Assembly: GCA_029718625.1 (NCBI GenBank)
Contig: JAINUF010000027.1
Coordinates: 294,676-358,675, forward strand
Direction: 5' to 3'
DNA: 64,000 bases
DNA from: Synaphobranchus kaupii
Taxonomy: Eukaryota; Chordata; Actinopteri; Anguilliformes; Synaphobranchidae
The notes under the pieces were generated by a model that was not told the origin of the DNA, ran no database searches, and saw only the letters and a list, made by a program, of their open reading frames with translations. Shown one piece after another: positions 34,610 through 47,711 of this stretch (its first letter is position 1; each line of letters opens with the position of its first letter). A program made the translations under genes and the position numbers.

Positions 34610-35275
34610 GAAAGCCGAATGGCATTTTATTGCTTTTCTAGAAAGCAGTGTTGTGACGTCAAATAGGCATCAGTCTGATTCTCTGCGCAACGTTCCCTAG
34701 AGTGGTAGGCTATAAATAGGCAGAGGAAACAAGTTCAACAAGAAAACAGCAAACATTAGGTCAATCGTTAGCCGACAGCAACGTGAAGTGAAATAAAAAT
34801 AATAATAACGGGATATTTTGCAAAAACAAAGCAGAAACTAAATAAGCCCCTCTTCAGTCTGACCGAAGCTAAACGAAAATCGAAATAAAAATAGAAAAGT
34901 AAGTAAAAGCAAACCTACTTAAAATTCAAAGTTATTCTGACAGGTTCGTTAATTTAGCTAAACCAGCAGCCAATCTATGCCTATAAATGAACATTTTGTT
35001 GTTAATATGAGTTCTGTAACTTATTAAATTGAGTTTGCAGGAAAAGATAATTCTGAATAGAAACCGCTTGACGTGCCTTTAAGCATGAATCCAAACACAC
35101 ATAGATTTTGATTGTACCAAAGAACAAATTCAGATAAGGAAAATGACTAATTATGCAGTCGACAATATGCACTCTCGTAATTGTGCTCCTTTGACCGCGT
35201 TGATAAGCAAAATAAAGCGGAACCGGCGGTTGAAGTTTAGAAATAATTTAACCCGGGTCAGCTCCGGTCACCTTC

Positions 35276-35395
35276 GCTCACGGCCATACCACACTGAAAA
35301 TGCCCGAACTCGTCTGATCTCGGAAGCCAAGCAGTGTAGGGCTTGGTTAGTACTTGGATAGGAGACCGCCTGGGAATACTAGGTGCTGTAAGCAT
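35276..35395 (+). rRNA. 5S rRNA, type A (U23), G85A
   Basis: The same box C change as U19, exactly 5968 bp away. Confidence 0.93.
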
Positions 35396-35636
35396 TTTTA
35401 AAAGTTTTGTTTTCCGTTTTCGCACGCGATGGGGCTGTTCGCCGAGGTAAAAGGTGGAAACTATCACTGTATTATTCACAATGATGATAATTAAACGTCT
35501 TCGTATCCTAATTATGCAGTCGATAATATTCACTCTCGTAATTTTGCTCCTTTGACCGCGTTGATAAGCAAAATTAAACGGAACCGGCGGTTGACGTTTA
35601 GAAACAATTTAACCCGGGTCAGCTCAGGGCAACTTC

Positions 35637-35756
35637 GCTCACGGCCATACCACACTGAAAGAGCCCGAACTCGTCCGATCTCGGAAGCCAAACAGTGTAG
35701 GGCCTGGTTAGTACTTGGATGGGAGACCGCCTGGGAATACTAGGTGCTGTAAGCAT
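35637..35756 (+). rRNA. 5S rRNA, type B (U23)
   Basis: Type-B consensus. Confidence 0.96.
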
Positions 35757-36053
35757 TTTTAAAAGTTTTGTTTTCCGTTTTCGCACGCGATGGGGCTGTT
35801 CGCCGAGGTAAAAGGTGGAAACTATCACTGTATTATTCACAATGATGATAATTAAACGTATCCTAATTATGCAGTCGATAATATGCACTCTCGTAATTGT
35901 GCTTCTTTGACCGCGTTGATAAACAGAATTAAGCGGAACCGGCGTTTGACATTTAGAAACAATTTAACCCGGGTCAGCTCATTTCACCTTTGCTCACGGC
36001 CATCCCACACTGAAAAGGCCCGAACCCGAGCTGTATTGTGATAGCGCATTTTC

Positions 36054-36191
36054 AAAACTCAAGTGTCATCGATTGCAGTGCGCATTAGGTGTAAACGACA
36101 ATTCGGCAGCTCAGAGCACCTGTCCTCAAGCGATCCGCTAGCCTCAGCCTTTCAGTAGCTTGGATGACAGGCTCACGCCACCGCGCCCAGC
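36054..36191 (-). ncRNA. SRP RNA Alu-domain-like gene (U23)
   Basis: Matches the U2 copy. Confidence 0.65.
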
Positions 36192-36857
36192 GAAAGCCGA
36201 ATGGCATTTTATTGCTTTTCTAGAAAGCAGTGTTGTGACGTCAAATAGGCATCAGTCTGATTCTCTGCGCAACGTTCCCTAGAGTGGTAGGCTATAAATA
36301 GGCAGAGGAAACAAGGTCAACAAGAAAACAGCAAACATTAGGTCAATCGTTAGCCGACAGCAACGTGAAGTGAAATAAAAATAATAATAACGGGATATTT
36401 TGCAAAAACAAAGCAGAAACTAAATAAGCCCCTCTTCAGTCTGACCGAAGCTAAACGAAAATCGAAATAAAAATAGAAAAGTAAGTAAAAGCAAACCTAC
36501 TTAAAATTCAAAGTTATTCTGACAGGTTCGTTAATTTAGCTAAACCAGCAGCCAATCTATGCCTATAAATGAACATTTTGTTGTTAATATGAGTTCTGTA
36601 ACTTATTAAATTGAGTTTGCAGGAAAAGATAATTCTGAATAGAAACCGCTTGACGTGCCTTTACGCATGAATCCAAACACACATAGATTTTGATTGTACC
36701 AAAGAACAAATTCAGATAAGGAAAATGACTAATTATGCAGTCGACAATATGCACTCTCGTTATTGTGCTCCTTTGACCGCGTTGATAAGCAAAATAAAGC
36801 GGAACCGGCGGTTGAAGTTTAGAAATAATTTAACCCGGGTCAGCTCCGGTCACCTTC

Positions 36858-36977
36858 GCTCACGGCCATACCACACTGAAAATGCCCGAACTCGTCTGAT
36901 CTCGGAAGCCAAGCAGTGTAGGGCTTGGTTAGTACTTGGATGGGAGACCGCCTGGGAATACTAGGTGCTGTAAGCAT
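36858..36977 (+). rRNA. 5S rRNA, type A (U24)
   Basis: Type-A consensus. Confidence 0.96.
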
Positions 36978-37218
36978 TTTTAAAAGTTTTGTTTTCCGTT
37001 TTCGCACGCGATGGGGCTGTTCGCCGAGGTAAAAGGTGGAAACTATCACTGTATTATTCACAATGATGATAATTAAACGTCTTCGTATCCTAATTATGCA
37101 GTGGACAATATTCACTCTCGTAATTTTGCTCCTTTGATCGCGTTGATAAGCAAAATTAAACGGAACCGGCGGTTGACGTTTAGAAACAATTTAACCCGGG
37201 TCAGCTCAGGGCAACTTC

Positions 37219-37338
37219 GCTCACGGCCATACCACACTGAAAGAGCCCGAACTCGTCCGATCTCGGAAGCCAAACAGTGTAGGGCCTGGTTAGTACTTGG
37301 ATGGGAGCCTGCCTGGGAATACTAGGTGCTGTAAGCAT
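37219..37338 (+). rRNA. 5S rRNA, type B (U24), box C changes
   Basis: A90C and C92T turn gagaccgcc into gagcctgcc at the end of box C. Unique to this copy. Confidence 0.92.
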
Positions 37339-37635
37339 TTTTAAAAGTTTTGTTTTCCGTTTTCGCACGCGATGGGGCTGTTCGCCGAGGTAAAAGGTGG
37401 AAACTATCACTGTATTATTCACAATGATGATAATTAAACGTATCCTAATTATGCAGTCGATAATATGCACTCTCGTAATTGTGCTTCTTTGACCGCGTTG
37501 ATAAACAGAATTAAGCGGAACCGGCGTTTGAAATTTAGAAACAATTTAACCCGGGTCAGCTCATTTCACCTTTGCTCACGGCCATCCCACACTGAAAAGG
37601 CCCGAACCCGAGCTGTATTGTGATAGCGCATTTTC

Positions 37636-37773
37636 AAAACTCAAGTGTCATCGATTGCAGTGCGCATTAGGTGTAAACGACAATTCGGCAGCTCAGAGCA
37701 CCTGTCCTCAAGCGATCCGCTAGCCTCAGCCTTTCAGTATCTTGGATGACAGGCTCACGCCACCGCGCCCAGC
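37636..37773 (-). ncRNA. SRP RNA Alu-domain-like gene (U24)
   Basis: One private substitution in the AAGCTACTG segment (plus-strand tcagtatcttgg). Confidence 0.63.
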
Positions 37774-38439
37774 GAAAGCCGAATGGCATTTTATTGCTTT
37801 TCTAGAAAGCAGTGTTGTGACGTCAAATAGGCATCAGTCTGATTCTCTGCGCAACGTTCCCTAGAGTGGTAGGCTATAAATAGGCAGAGGAAACAAGGTC
37901 AACAAGAAAACAGCAAACATTAGGTCAATCGTTAGCCGACAGCAACGTGAAGTGAAATAAAAATAATAATAACGGGAGATTTTGCAAAAACAAAGCAGAA
38001 ACTAAATAAGCCCCTCTTCAGTCTGACCGAAGCTAAACGAAAATCGAAATAAAAATAGAAAAGTAAGTAAAAGCAAACCTACTTAAAATTCAAAGTTATT
38101 CTGACAGGTTCGTTAATTTAGCTAAACCAGCAGCCAATCTATGCCTATAAATGAACATTTTGTTGTTAATATGAGTTCTGTAACTTATTAAATTGAGTTT
38201 GCAGGAAAAGATAATTCTGAATAGAAACCGCTTGACGTGCCTTTACGCATGAATCCAAACACACATAGATTTTGATTGTACCAAAGAACAAATTCAGATA
38301 AGGAAAATGACTAATTATGCAGTCGACAATATGCACTCTCGTAATTGTGCTCCTTTGACCGCGTTGATAAGCAAAATAAAGCGGAACCGGCGGTTGAAGT
38401 TTAGAAATAATTTAACCCGGGTCAGCTCCGGTCACCTTC

Positions 38440-38559
38440 GCTCACGGCCATACCACACTGAAAATGCCCGAACTCGTCTGATCTCGGAAGCCAAGCAGTG
38501 TAGGGCTTGGTTAGTACTTGGATGGGAGACCGCCTGGGAATACTAGGTGCTGTAAGCAT
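38440..38559 (+). rRNA. 5S rRNA, type A (U25, short unit)
   Basis: Type-A consensus. Confidence 0.96.
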
Positions 38560-38856
38560 TTTTAAAAGTTTTGTTTTCCGTTTTCGCACGCGATGGGGCT
38601 GTTCGCCGAGGTAAAAGGTGGAAACTATCACTGTATTATTCACAATGATGATAATTAAACGTATCCTAATTATGCAGTCGATAATATGCACTCTCGTAAT
38701 TGTGCTCCTTTCACCGCGTTGATAAACAGAATTAAGCGGAACCGGCGTTTGAAATTTAGAAACAATTTAACCCGGGTCAGCTCATTTCACCTTTGCTCAC
38801 GGCCATCCCACACTGAAAAGGCCCGAACCCGAGCTGTATTGTGATAGCGCATTTTC

Positions 38857-38995
38857 AAAACTCAAGTGTCATCGATTGCAGTGCGCATTAGGTGTAAACG
38901 ACAATTCGGCAGCTCAGAGCACCTGTCCTCAAGCGATCCGCTAGCCTCAGCCTTTCAGTAGCTTGGATGACAGGCTCACGCCACCCGCGCCCAGC
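38857..38995 (-). ncRNA. SRP RNA Alu-domain-like gene (U25)
   Basis: 139 nt, with the extra G in the first loop. Confidence 0.63.
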
Positions 38996-39661
38996 GAAAG
39001 CCGAATGGCATTTTATTGCTTTTCTAGAAAGCAGTGTTGTGACGTCAAATAGGCATCAGTCTGATTCTCTGCGCAACGTTCCCTAGAGTGGTAGGCTATA
39101 AATAGGCAGAGGAAACAAGTTCAACAAGAAAACAGCAAACATTAGGTCAATCGTTAGCCGACAGCAACGTGAAGTGAAATAAAAATAATAATAACGGGAT
39201 ATTTTGCAAAAACAAAGCAGAAACTAAATAAGCCCCTCTTCAGTCTGACCGAAGCTAAACGAAAATCGAAATAAAAATAGAAAAGTAAGTAAAAGCAAAC
39301 CTACTTAAAATTCAAAGTTATTCTGACAGGTTCGTTAATTTAGCTAAACCAGCAGCCAATCTATGCCTATAAATGAACATTTTGTTGTTAATATGAGTTC
39401 TGTAACTTATTAAATTGAGTTTGCAGGAAAAGATAATTCTGAATAGAAACCGCTTGACGTGCCTTTAAGCATGAATCCAAACACACATAGATTTTGATTG
39501 TACCAAAGAACAAATTCAGATAAGGAAAATGACTAATTATGCAGTCGACAATATGCACTCTCGTAATTGTGCTCCTTTGACCGCGTTGATAAGCAAAATA
39601 AAGCGGAACCGGCGGTTGAAGTTTAGAAATAATTTAACCCGGGTCAGCTCCGGTCACCTTC

Positions 39662-39781
39662 GCTCACGGCCATACCACACTGAAAATGCCCGAACTCGTC
39701 TGATCTCGGAAGCCAAGCAGTGTAGGGCTTGGTTAGTACTTGGATGGGAGACCGCCTGGGAATACTAGGTGCTGTAAGCAT
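39662..39781 (+). rRNA. 5S rRNA, type A (U26)
   Basis: Type-A consensus. Confidence 0.96.
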
Positions 39782-40022
39782 TTTTAAAAGTTTTGTTTTC
39801 CGTTTTCGCACGCGATGGGGCTGTTCGCCGAGGTAAAAGGTGGAAACTATCACTGTATTATTCACAATGATGATAATTAAACGTCTTCGTATCCTAATTA
39901 TGCAGTCGATAATATTCACTCTCGTAATTTTGCTCCTTTGACCGCGTTGATAAGCAAAATTAAACGGAACCGGCGGTTGACGTTTAGAAACAATTTAACC
40001 CGGGTCAGCTCAGGGCAACTTC

Positions 40023-40142
40023 GCTCACGGCCATACCACACTGAAAGAGCCCGAACTCGTCCGATCTCGGAAGCCAAACAGTGTAGGGCCTGGTTAGTAC
40101 TTGGATGGGAGACCGCCTGGGAATACTAGGTGCTGTAAGCAT
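40023..40142 (+). rRNA. 5S rRNA, type B (U26)
   Basis: Type-B consensus. Confidence 0.96.
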
Positions 40143-40439
40143 TTTTAAAAGTTTTGTTTTCCGTTTTCGCACGCGATGGGGCTGTTCGCCGAGGTAAAAG
40201 GTGGAAACTATCACTGTATTATTCACAATGATGATAATTAAACGTATCCTAATTATGCAGTCGATAATATGCACTCTCGTAATTGTGCTTCTTTGACCGC
40301 GTTGATAAACAGAATTAAGCGGAACCGGCGTTTGACATTTAGAAACAATTTAACCCGGGTCAGCTCATTTCACCTTTGCTCACGGCCATCCCACACTGAA
40401 AAGGCCCGAACCCGAGCTGTATTGTGATAGCGCATTTTC

Positions 40440-40578
40440 AAAACTCAAGTGTCATCGATTGCAGTGCGCATTAGGTGTAAACGACAATTCGGCAGCTCAG
40501 AGCACCTGTCCTCAAGCGATCCGCTAGCCTCAGCCTTTCAGTAGCTTGGATGACAGGCTCACGCCACCCGCGCCCAGC
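40440..40578 (-). ncRNA. SRP RNA Alu-domain-like gene (U26)
   Basis: 139 nt, with the extra G in the first loop. Confidence 0.63.
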
Positions 40579-41244
40579 GAAAGCCGAATGGCATTTTATT
40601 GCTTTTCTAGAAAGCAGTGTTGTGACGTCAAATAGGCATCAGTCTGATTCTCTGCGCAACGTTCCCTAGAGTGGTAGGCTATAAATAGGCAGAGGAAACA
40701 AGGTCAACAAGAAAACAGCAAACATTAGGTCAATCGTTAGCCGACAGCAACGTGAAGTGAAATAAAAATAATAATAACGGGAGATTTTGCAAAAACAAAG
40801 CAGAAACTAAATAAGCCCCTCTTCAGTCTGACCGAAGCTAAACGAAAATAGAAATAAAAATAGAAAAGTAAGTAAAAGCAAACCTACTTAAAATTCAAAG
40901 TTATTCTGACAGGTTCGTTAATTTAGCTAAACCAGCAGCCAATCTATGCCTATAAATGAACATTTTGTTGTTAATATGAGTTCTGTAACTTATTAAATTG
41001 AGTTTGCAGGAAAAGATCATTCTGAATAGAAACCGCTTCACGTGCCTTTACGCATGAATCCAAACACACATAGATTTTGATTGTACCAAAGAACAAATTC
41101 AGATAAGGAAAATGACTAATTATGCAGTCGACAATATGCACTCTCGTAATTGTGCTCATTTGACCGCGTTGATAAGCAAAATAAAGCGGAACCGGCGGTT
41201 GAAGTTTAGAAATAATTTAACCCGGGTCAGCTCCGGTCACCTTC

Positions 41245-41364
41245 GCTCACGGCCATACCACACTGAAAATGCCCGAACTCGTCTGATCTCGGAAGCCAAG
41301 CAGTGTAGGGCTTGGTTAGTACTTGGATGGGAGACCGCCTGGGAATACTAGGTGCTGTAAGCAT
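41245..41364 (+). rRNA. 5S rRNA, type A (U27, short unit)
   Basis: Type-A consensus. Confidence 0.96.
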
Positions 41365-41661
41365 TTTTAAAAGTTTTGTTTTCCGTTTTCGCACGCGATG
41401 GGGCTGTTCGCCGAGGTAAAAGGTGGAAACTATCACTGTATTATTCACAATGATGATAATTAAACGTATCCTAATTATGCAGTCGATAATATGCACTCTC
41501 GTAATTGTGCTCCTTTGACCGCGTTGATAAACAGAATTAAGCGGAACCGGCGTTTGAAATTTAGAAACAATTTAACCCGGGTCAGCTCATTTCACCTTTG
41601 CTCACGGCCATCCCACACTGAAAAGGCCCGAACCCGAGCTGTATTGTGATAGCGCATTTTC

Positions 41662-41800
41662 AAAACTCAAGTGTCATCGATTGCAGTGCGCATTAGGTGT
41701 AAACGACAATTCGGCAGCTCAGAGCACCTGTCCTCAAGCGATCCGCTAGCCTCAGCCTTTCAGTAGCTTGGATGACAGGCTCACGCCACCCGCGCCCAGC
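41662..41800 (-). ncRNA. SRP RNA Alu-domain-like gene (U27)
   Basis: 139 nt, with the extra G in the first loop. Confidence 0.63.
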
Positions 41801-42466
41801 GAAAGCCGAATGGCATTTTATTGCTTTTCTAGAAAGCAGTGTTGTGACGTCAAATAGGCATCAGTCTGATTCTCTGCGCAACGTTCCCTAGAGTGGTAGG
41901 CTATAAATAGGCAGAGGAAACAAGGTCAACAAGAAAACAGCAAACATTAGGTCAATCGTTAGCCGACAGCAACGTGAAGTGAAATAAAAATAATAATAAC
42001 GGGAGATTTTGCAAAAACAAAGCAGAAACTAAATAAGCCCCTCTTCAGTCTGACCGAAGCTAAACGAAAATCGAAATAAAAATAGAAAAGTAAGTAAAAG
42101 CAAACCTACTTAAAATTCAAAGTTATTCTGACAGGTTCGTTAATTTAGCTAAACCAGCAGCCAATCTATGCCTATAAATGAACATTTTGTTGTTAATATG
42201 AGTTCTGTAACTTATTAAATTGAGTTTGCAGGAAAAGATCATTCTGAATAGAAACCGCTTCACGTGCCTTTACGCATGAATCCAAACACACATAGATTTT
42301 GATTGTACCAAAGAACAAATTCAGATAAGGAAAATGACTAATTATGCAGTCGACAATATGCACTCTCGTAATTGTGCTCATTTGACCGCGTTGATAAGCA
42401 AAATAAAGCGGAACCGGCGGTTGAAGTTTAGAAATAATTTAACCCGGGTCAGCTCCGGTCACCTTC

Positions 42467-42586
42467 GCTCACGGCCATACCACACTGAAAATGCCCGAAC
42501 TCGTCTGATCTCGGAAGCCAAGCAGTGTAGGGCTTGGTTAGTACTTGGATGGGAGACCGCCTGGGAATACTAGGTGCTGTAAGCAT
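42467..42586 (+). rRNA. 5S rRNA, type A (U28, short unit)
   Basis: Type-A consensus; the terminator is reduced to T4. Confidence 0.96.
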
Positions 42587-42883
42587 TTTCAAAAGTTTTG
42601 TTTTCCGTTTTCGCACGCGATGGGGCTGTTCGCCGAGGTAAAAGGTGGAAACTATCACTGTATTATTCACAATGATGATAATTAAACGTATCCTAATTAT
42701 GCAGTCGATAATATGCACTCTCGTAATTGTGCTCCTTTGACCGCGTTGATAAACAGAATTAAGCGGAACCGGCGTTTGAAATTTAGAAACAATTTAACCC
42801 GGGTCAGCTCATTTCACCTTTGCTCACGGCCATCCCACACTGAAAAGGCCCGAACCCGAGCTGTATTGTGATAGCGCATTTTC

Positions 42884-43021
42884 AAAACTCAAGTGTCATC
42901 GATTGCAGTGCGCATTAGGTGTAAACGACAATTCGGCAGCTCAGAGCACCTGTCCTCAAGCGATCCGCTAGCCTCAGCCTTTCAGTAGCTTGGATGACAG
43001 GCTCACGCCACCGCGCCCAGC
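42884..43021 (-). ncRNA. SRP RNA Alu-domain-like gene (U28)
   Basis: The transcribed part matches U2, but the upstream CRE is TGACTTCA, the only CRE change I noticed. Confidence 0.63.
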
Positions 43022-43687
43022 GAAAGCCGAATGGCATTTTATTGCTTTTCTAGAAAGCAGTGTTGTGACTTCAAATAGGCATCAGTCTGATTCTCTGCGC
43101 AACGTTCCCTAGAGTGGTAGGCTATAAATAGGCAGAGGAAACAAGGTCAACAAGAAAACAGCAAACATTAGGTCAATCGTTAGCCGACAGCAACGTGAAG
43201 TGAAATAAAAATAATAATAACGGGAGATTTTGCAAAAACAAAGCAGAAACTAAATAAGCCCCTCTTCAGTCTGACCGAAGCTAAACGAAAATCGAAATAA
43301 AAATAGAAAAGTAAGTAAAAGCAAACCTACTTAAAATTCAAAGTTATTCTGACAGGTTCGTTAATTTAGCTAAACCAGCAGCCAATCTATGCCTATAAAT
43401 GAACATTTTGTTGTTAATATGAGTTCTGTAACTTATTAAATTGAGTTTGCAGGAAAAGATAATTCTGAATAGAAACCGCTTGACGTGCCTTTACGCATGA
43501 ATCCAAACACACATAGATTTTGATTGTACCAAAGAACAAATTCAGATAAGGAAAATGACTAATTATGCAGTCGACAATATGCACTCTCGTAATTGTGCTC
43601 ATTTGACCGCGTTGATAAGCAAAATAAAGCGGAACCGGCGGTTGAAGTTTAGAAATAATTTAACCCGGGTCAGCTCCGGTCACCTTC

Positions 43688-43807
43688 GCTCACGGCCATA
43701 CCACACTGAAAATGCCCGAACTCGTCTGATCTCGGAAGCCAAGCAGTGTAGGGCTTGGTTAGTACTTGGATGGGAGACCGCCTGGGAATACTAGGTGCTG
43801 TAAGCAT
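43688..43807 (+). rRNA. 5S rRNA, type A (U29, short unit)
   Basis: Type-A consensus. Confidence 0.96.
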
Positions 43808-44104
43808 TTTTAAAAGTTTTGTTTTCCGTTTTCGCACGCGATGGGGCTGTTCGCCGAGGTAAAAGGTGGAAACTATCACTGTATTATTCACAATGATGAT
43901 AATTAAACGTATCCTAATTATGCAGTCGATAATATGCACTCTCGTAATTGTGCTCCTTTGACCGCGTTGATAAACAGAATTAAGCGGAACCGGCGTTTGA
44001 AATTTAGAAACAATTTAACCCGGGTCAGCTCATTTCACCTTTGCTCACGGCCATCCCACACTGAAAAGGCCCGAACCCGAGCTGTATTGTGATAGCGCAT
44101 TTTC

Positions 44105-44242
44105 AAAACTCAAGTGTCATCGATTGCAGTGCGCATTAGGTGTAAACGACAATTCGGCAGCTCAGAGCACCTGTCCTCAAGCGATCCGCTAGCCTCAGCC
44201 TTTCAGTAGCTTGGATGACAGGCTCACGCCACCGCGCCCAGC
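44105..44242 (-). ncRNA. SRP RNA Alu-domain-like gene (U29)
   Basis: Matches the U2 copy. Confidence 0.65.
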
Positions 44243-44908
44243 GAAAGCCGAATGGCATTTTATTGCTTTTCTAGAAAGCAGTGTTGTGACGTCAAATAGG
44301 CATCAGTCTGATTCTCTGCGCAACGTTCCCTAGAGTGGTAGGCTATAAATAGGCAGAGGAAACAAGGTCAACAAGAAAACAGCAAACATTAGGTCAATCG
44401 TTAGCCGACAGCAACGTGAAGTGAAATAAAAATAATAATAACGGGAGATTTTGCAAAAACAAAGCAGAAACTAAATAAGCCCCTCTTCAGTCTGACCGAA
44501 GCTAAACGAAAATCGAAATAAAAATAGAAAAGTAAGTAAAAGCAAACCTACTTAAAATTCAAAGTTATTCTGACAGGTTCGTTAATTTAGCTAAACCAGC
44601 AGCCAATCTATGCCTATAAATGAACATTTTGTTGTTAATATGAGTTCTGTAACTTATTAAATTGAGTTTGCAGGAAAAGATAATTCTGAATAGAAACCGC
44701 TTGACGTGCCTTTACGCATGAATCCAAACACACATAGATTTTGATTGTACCAAAGAACAAATTCAGATAAGGAAAATGACTAATTATGCAGTCGACAATA
44801 TGCACTCTCGTTATTGTGCTCCTTTGACCGCGTTGATAAGCAAAAAAAAGCGGAACCGGCGGTTGAAGTTTAGAAATAATTTAACCCGGGTCAGCTCCGG
44901 TCACCTTC

Positions 44909-45028
44909 GCTCACAGCCATACCACACTGAAAATGCCCGAACTCGTCTGATCTCGGAAGCCAAGCAGTGTAGGGCTTGGTTAGTACTTGGATGGGAGACC
45001 GCCTGGGAATACTAGGTGCTGTAAGCAT
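44909..45028 (+). rRNA. 5S rRNA, type A (U30), G7A
   Basis: The 5' part reads ctcacagcc, shared with U33, U36 and U37. Confidence 0.95.
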
Positions 45029-45269
45029 TTTTAAAAGTTTTGTTTTCCGTTTTCGCACGCGATGGGGCTGTTCGCCGAGGTAAAAGGTGGAAACTATCAC
45101 TGTATTATTCACAATGATGATAATTAAACGTCTTCGTATCCTAATTATGCAGTCGATAATATTCACTCTCGTAATTTTGCTCCTTTGACCGCGTTGATAA
45201 GCAAAATTAAACGGAACCGGCGGTTGACGTTTAGAAACAATTTAACCCGGGTCAGCTCAGGGCAACTTC

Positions 45270-45389
45270 GCTCACGGCCATACCACACTGAAAGAGCCCG
45301 AACTCGTCCGATCTCGGAAGCCAAACAGTGTAGGGCCTGGTTAGTACTTGGATGGGAGACCGCCTGGGAATACTAGGTGCTGTAAGCAT
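45270..45389 (+). rRNA. 5S rRNA, type B (U30)
   Basis: Type-B consensus. Confidence 0.96.
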
Positions 45390-45686
45390 TTTTAAAAGTT
45401 TTGTTTTCCGTTTTCGCACGCGATGGGGCTGTTCGCCGAGGTAAAAGGTGGAAACTATCACTGTATTATTCACAATGATGATAATTAAACGTATCCTAAT
45501 TATGCAGTCGATAATATGCACTCTCGTAATTGTGCTTCTTTGACCGCGTTGATAAACAGAATTAAGCGGAACCGGCGTTTGACATTTAGAAACAATTTAA
45601 CCCGGGTCAGCTCATTTCACCTTTGCTCACGGCCATCCCACACTGAAAAGGCCCGAACCCGAGCTGTATTGTGATAGCGCATTTTC

Positions 45687-45824
45687 AAAACTCAAGTGTC
45701 ATCGATTGCAGTGCGCATTAGGTGTAAACGACAATTCGGCAGCTCAGAGCACCTGTCCTCAAGCGATCCGCTAGCCTCAGCCTTTCAGTAGCTTGGATGA
45801 CAGGCTCACGCCACCGCGCCCAGC
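45687..45824 (-). ncRNA. SRP RNA Alu-domain-like gene (U30)
   Basis: The gene matches the U2 copy; there is one substitution just upstream (plus-strand aaagtcgaat). Confidence 0.65.
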
Positions 45825-46490
45825 GAAAGTCGAATGGCATTTTATTGCTTTTCTAGAAAGCAGTGTTGTGACGTCAAATAGGCATCAGTCTGATTCTCTG
45901 CGCAACGTTCCCTAGAGTGGTAGGCTATAAATAGGCAGAGGAAACAAGGTCAACAAGAAAACAGCAAACATTAGGTCAATCGTTAGCCGACAGCAACGTG
46001 AAGTGAAATAAAAATAATAATAACGGGAGATTTTGCAAAAACAAAGCAGAAACTAAATAAGCCCCTCTTCAGTCTGACCGAAGCTAAACGAAAATAGAAA
46101 TAAAAATAGAAAAGTAAGTAAAAGCAAACCTACTTAAAATTCAAAGTTATTCTGACAGGTTCGTTAATTTAGCTAAACCAGCAGCCAATCTATGCCTATA
46201 AATGAACATTTTGTTGTTAATATGAGTTCTGTAACTTATTAAATTGAGTTTGCAGGAAAAGATCATTCTGAATAGAAACCGCTTCACGTGCCTTTACGCA
46301 TGAATCCAAACACACATAGATTTTGATTGTACCAAAGAACAAATTCAGATAAGGAAAATGACTAATTATGCAGTCGACAATATGCACTCTCGTAATTGTG
46401 CTCATTTGACCGCGTTGATAAGCAAAATAAAGCGGAACCGGCGGTTGAAGTTTAGAAATAATTTAACCCGGGTCAGCTCCGGTCACCTTC

Positions 46491-46610
46491 GCTCACGGCC
46501 ATACCACACTGAAAATGCCCGAACTCGTCTGATCTCGGAAGCCAAGCAGTGTAGGGCTTGGTTAGTACTTGGATGGGAGACCGCCTGGGAATACTAGGTG
46601 CTGTAAGCAT
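46491..46610 (+). rRNA. 5S rRNA, type A (U31, short unit)
   Basis: Type-A consensus; the terminator is reduced to T4, as in U28. Confidence 0.96.
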
Positions 46611-46907
46611 TTTCAAAAGTTTTGTTTTCCGTTTTCGCACGCGATGGGGCTGTTCGCCGAGGTAAAAGGTGGAAACTATCACTGTATTATTCACAATGAT
46701 GATAATTAAACGTATCCTAATTATGCAGTCGATAATATGCACTCTCGTAATTGTGCTCCTTTGACCGCGTTGATAAACAGAATTAAGCGGAACCGGCGTT
46801 TGAAATTTAGAAACAATTTAACCCGGGTCAGCTCATTTCACCTTTGCTCACGGCCATCCCACACTGAAAAGGCCCGAACCCGAGCTGTATTGTGATAGCG
46901 CATTTTC

Positions 46908-47045
46908 AAAACTCAAGTGTCATCGATTGCAGTGCGCATTAGGTGTAAACGACAATTCGGCAGCTCAGAGCACCTGTCCTCAAGCGATCCGCTAGCCTCA
47001 GCCTTTCAGTAGCTTGGATGACAGGCTCACGCCACCGCGCCCAGC
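46908..47045 (-). ncRNA. SRP RNA Alu-domain-like gene (U31)
   Basis: Matches the U2 copy. Confidence 0.65.
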
Positions 47046-47711
47046 GAAAGCCGAATGGCATTTTATTGCTTTTCTAGAAAGCAGTGTTGTGACGTCAAAT
47101 AGGCATCAGTCTGATTCTCTGCGCAACGTTCCCTAGAGTGGTAGGCTATAAATAGGCAGAGGAAACAAGGTCAACAAGAAAACAGCAAACATTAGGTCAA
47201 TCGTTAGCCGACAGCAACGTGAAGTGAAATAAAAATAATAATAACGGGAGATTTTGCAAAAACAAAGCAGAAACTAAATAAGCCCCTCTTCAGTCTGACC
47301 GAAGCTAAACGAAAATCGAAATAAAAATAGAAAAGTAAGTAAAAGCAAACCTACTTAAAATTCAAAGTTATTCTGACAGGTTCGTTAATTTAGCTAAACC
47401 AGCAGCCAATCTATGCCTATAAATGAACATTTTGTTGTTAATATGAGTTCTGTAACTTATTAAATTGAGTTTGCAGGAAAAGATAATTCTGAATAGAAAC
47501 CGCTTGACGTGCCTTTACGCATGAATCCAAACACACATAGATTTTGATTGTACCAAAGAACAAATTCAGATAAGGAAAATGACTAATTATGCAGTCGACA
47601 ATATGCACTCTCGTAATTGTGCTCATTTGACCGCGTTGATAAGCAAAATAAAGCGGAACCGGCGGTTGAAGTTTAGAAATAATTTAACCCGGGTCAGCTC
47701 CGGTCATCTTC

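Larger units (their letters stand above)
42334..43554 (+). repeat. Representative short unit (U28), 1221 bp
   Basis: This unit has one 5S gene (type A) followed directly by the 5S stub module and the insert. It equals a long unit minus one 361-bp 5S module, as expected from unequal crossing-over between the A and B or B and C modules, which share most of their sequence. Confidence 0.93.
42334..46357 (+). repeat. Higher-order repeat short-short-long, copy 1 (U28-U30)
   Basis: This is a block of two short units and one long unit, 4024 bp. The long unit carries markers found in few other units: cgttattg, an A-tract in place of caaaataaag, and ctcacagcc in 5S-A. Confidence 0.85.
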
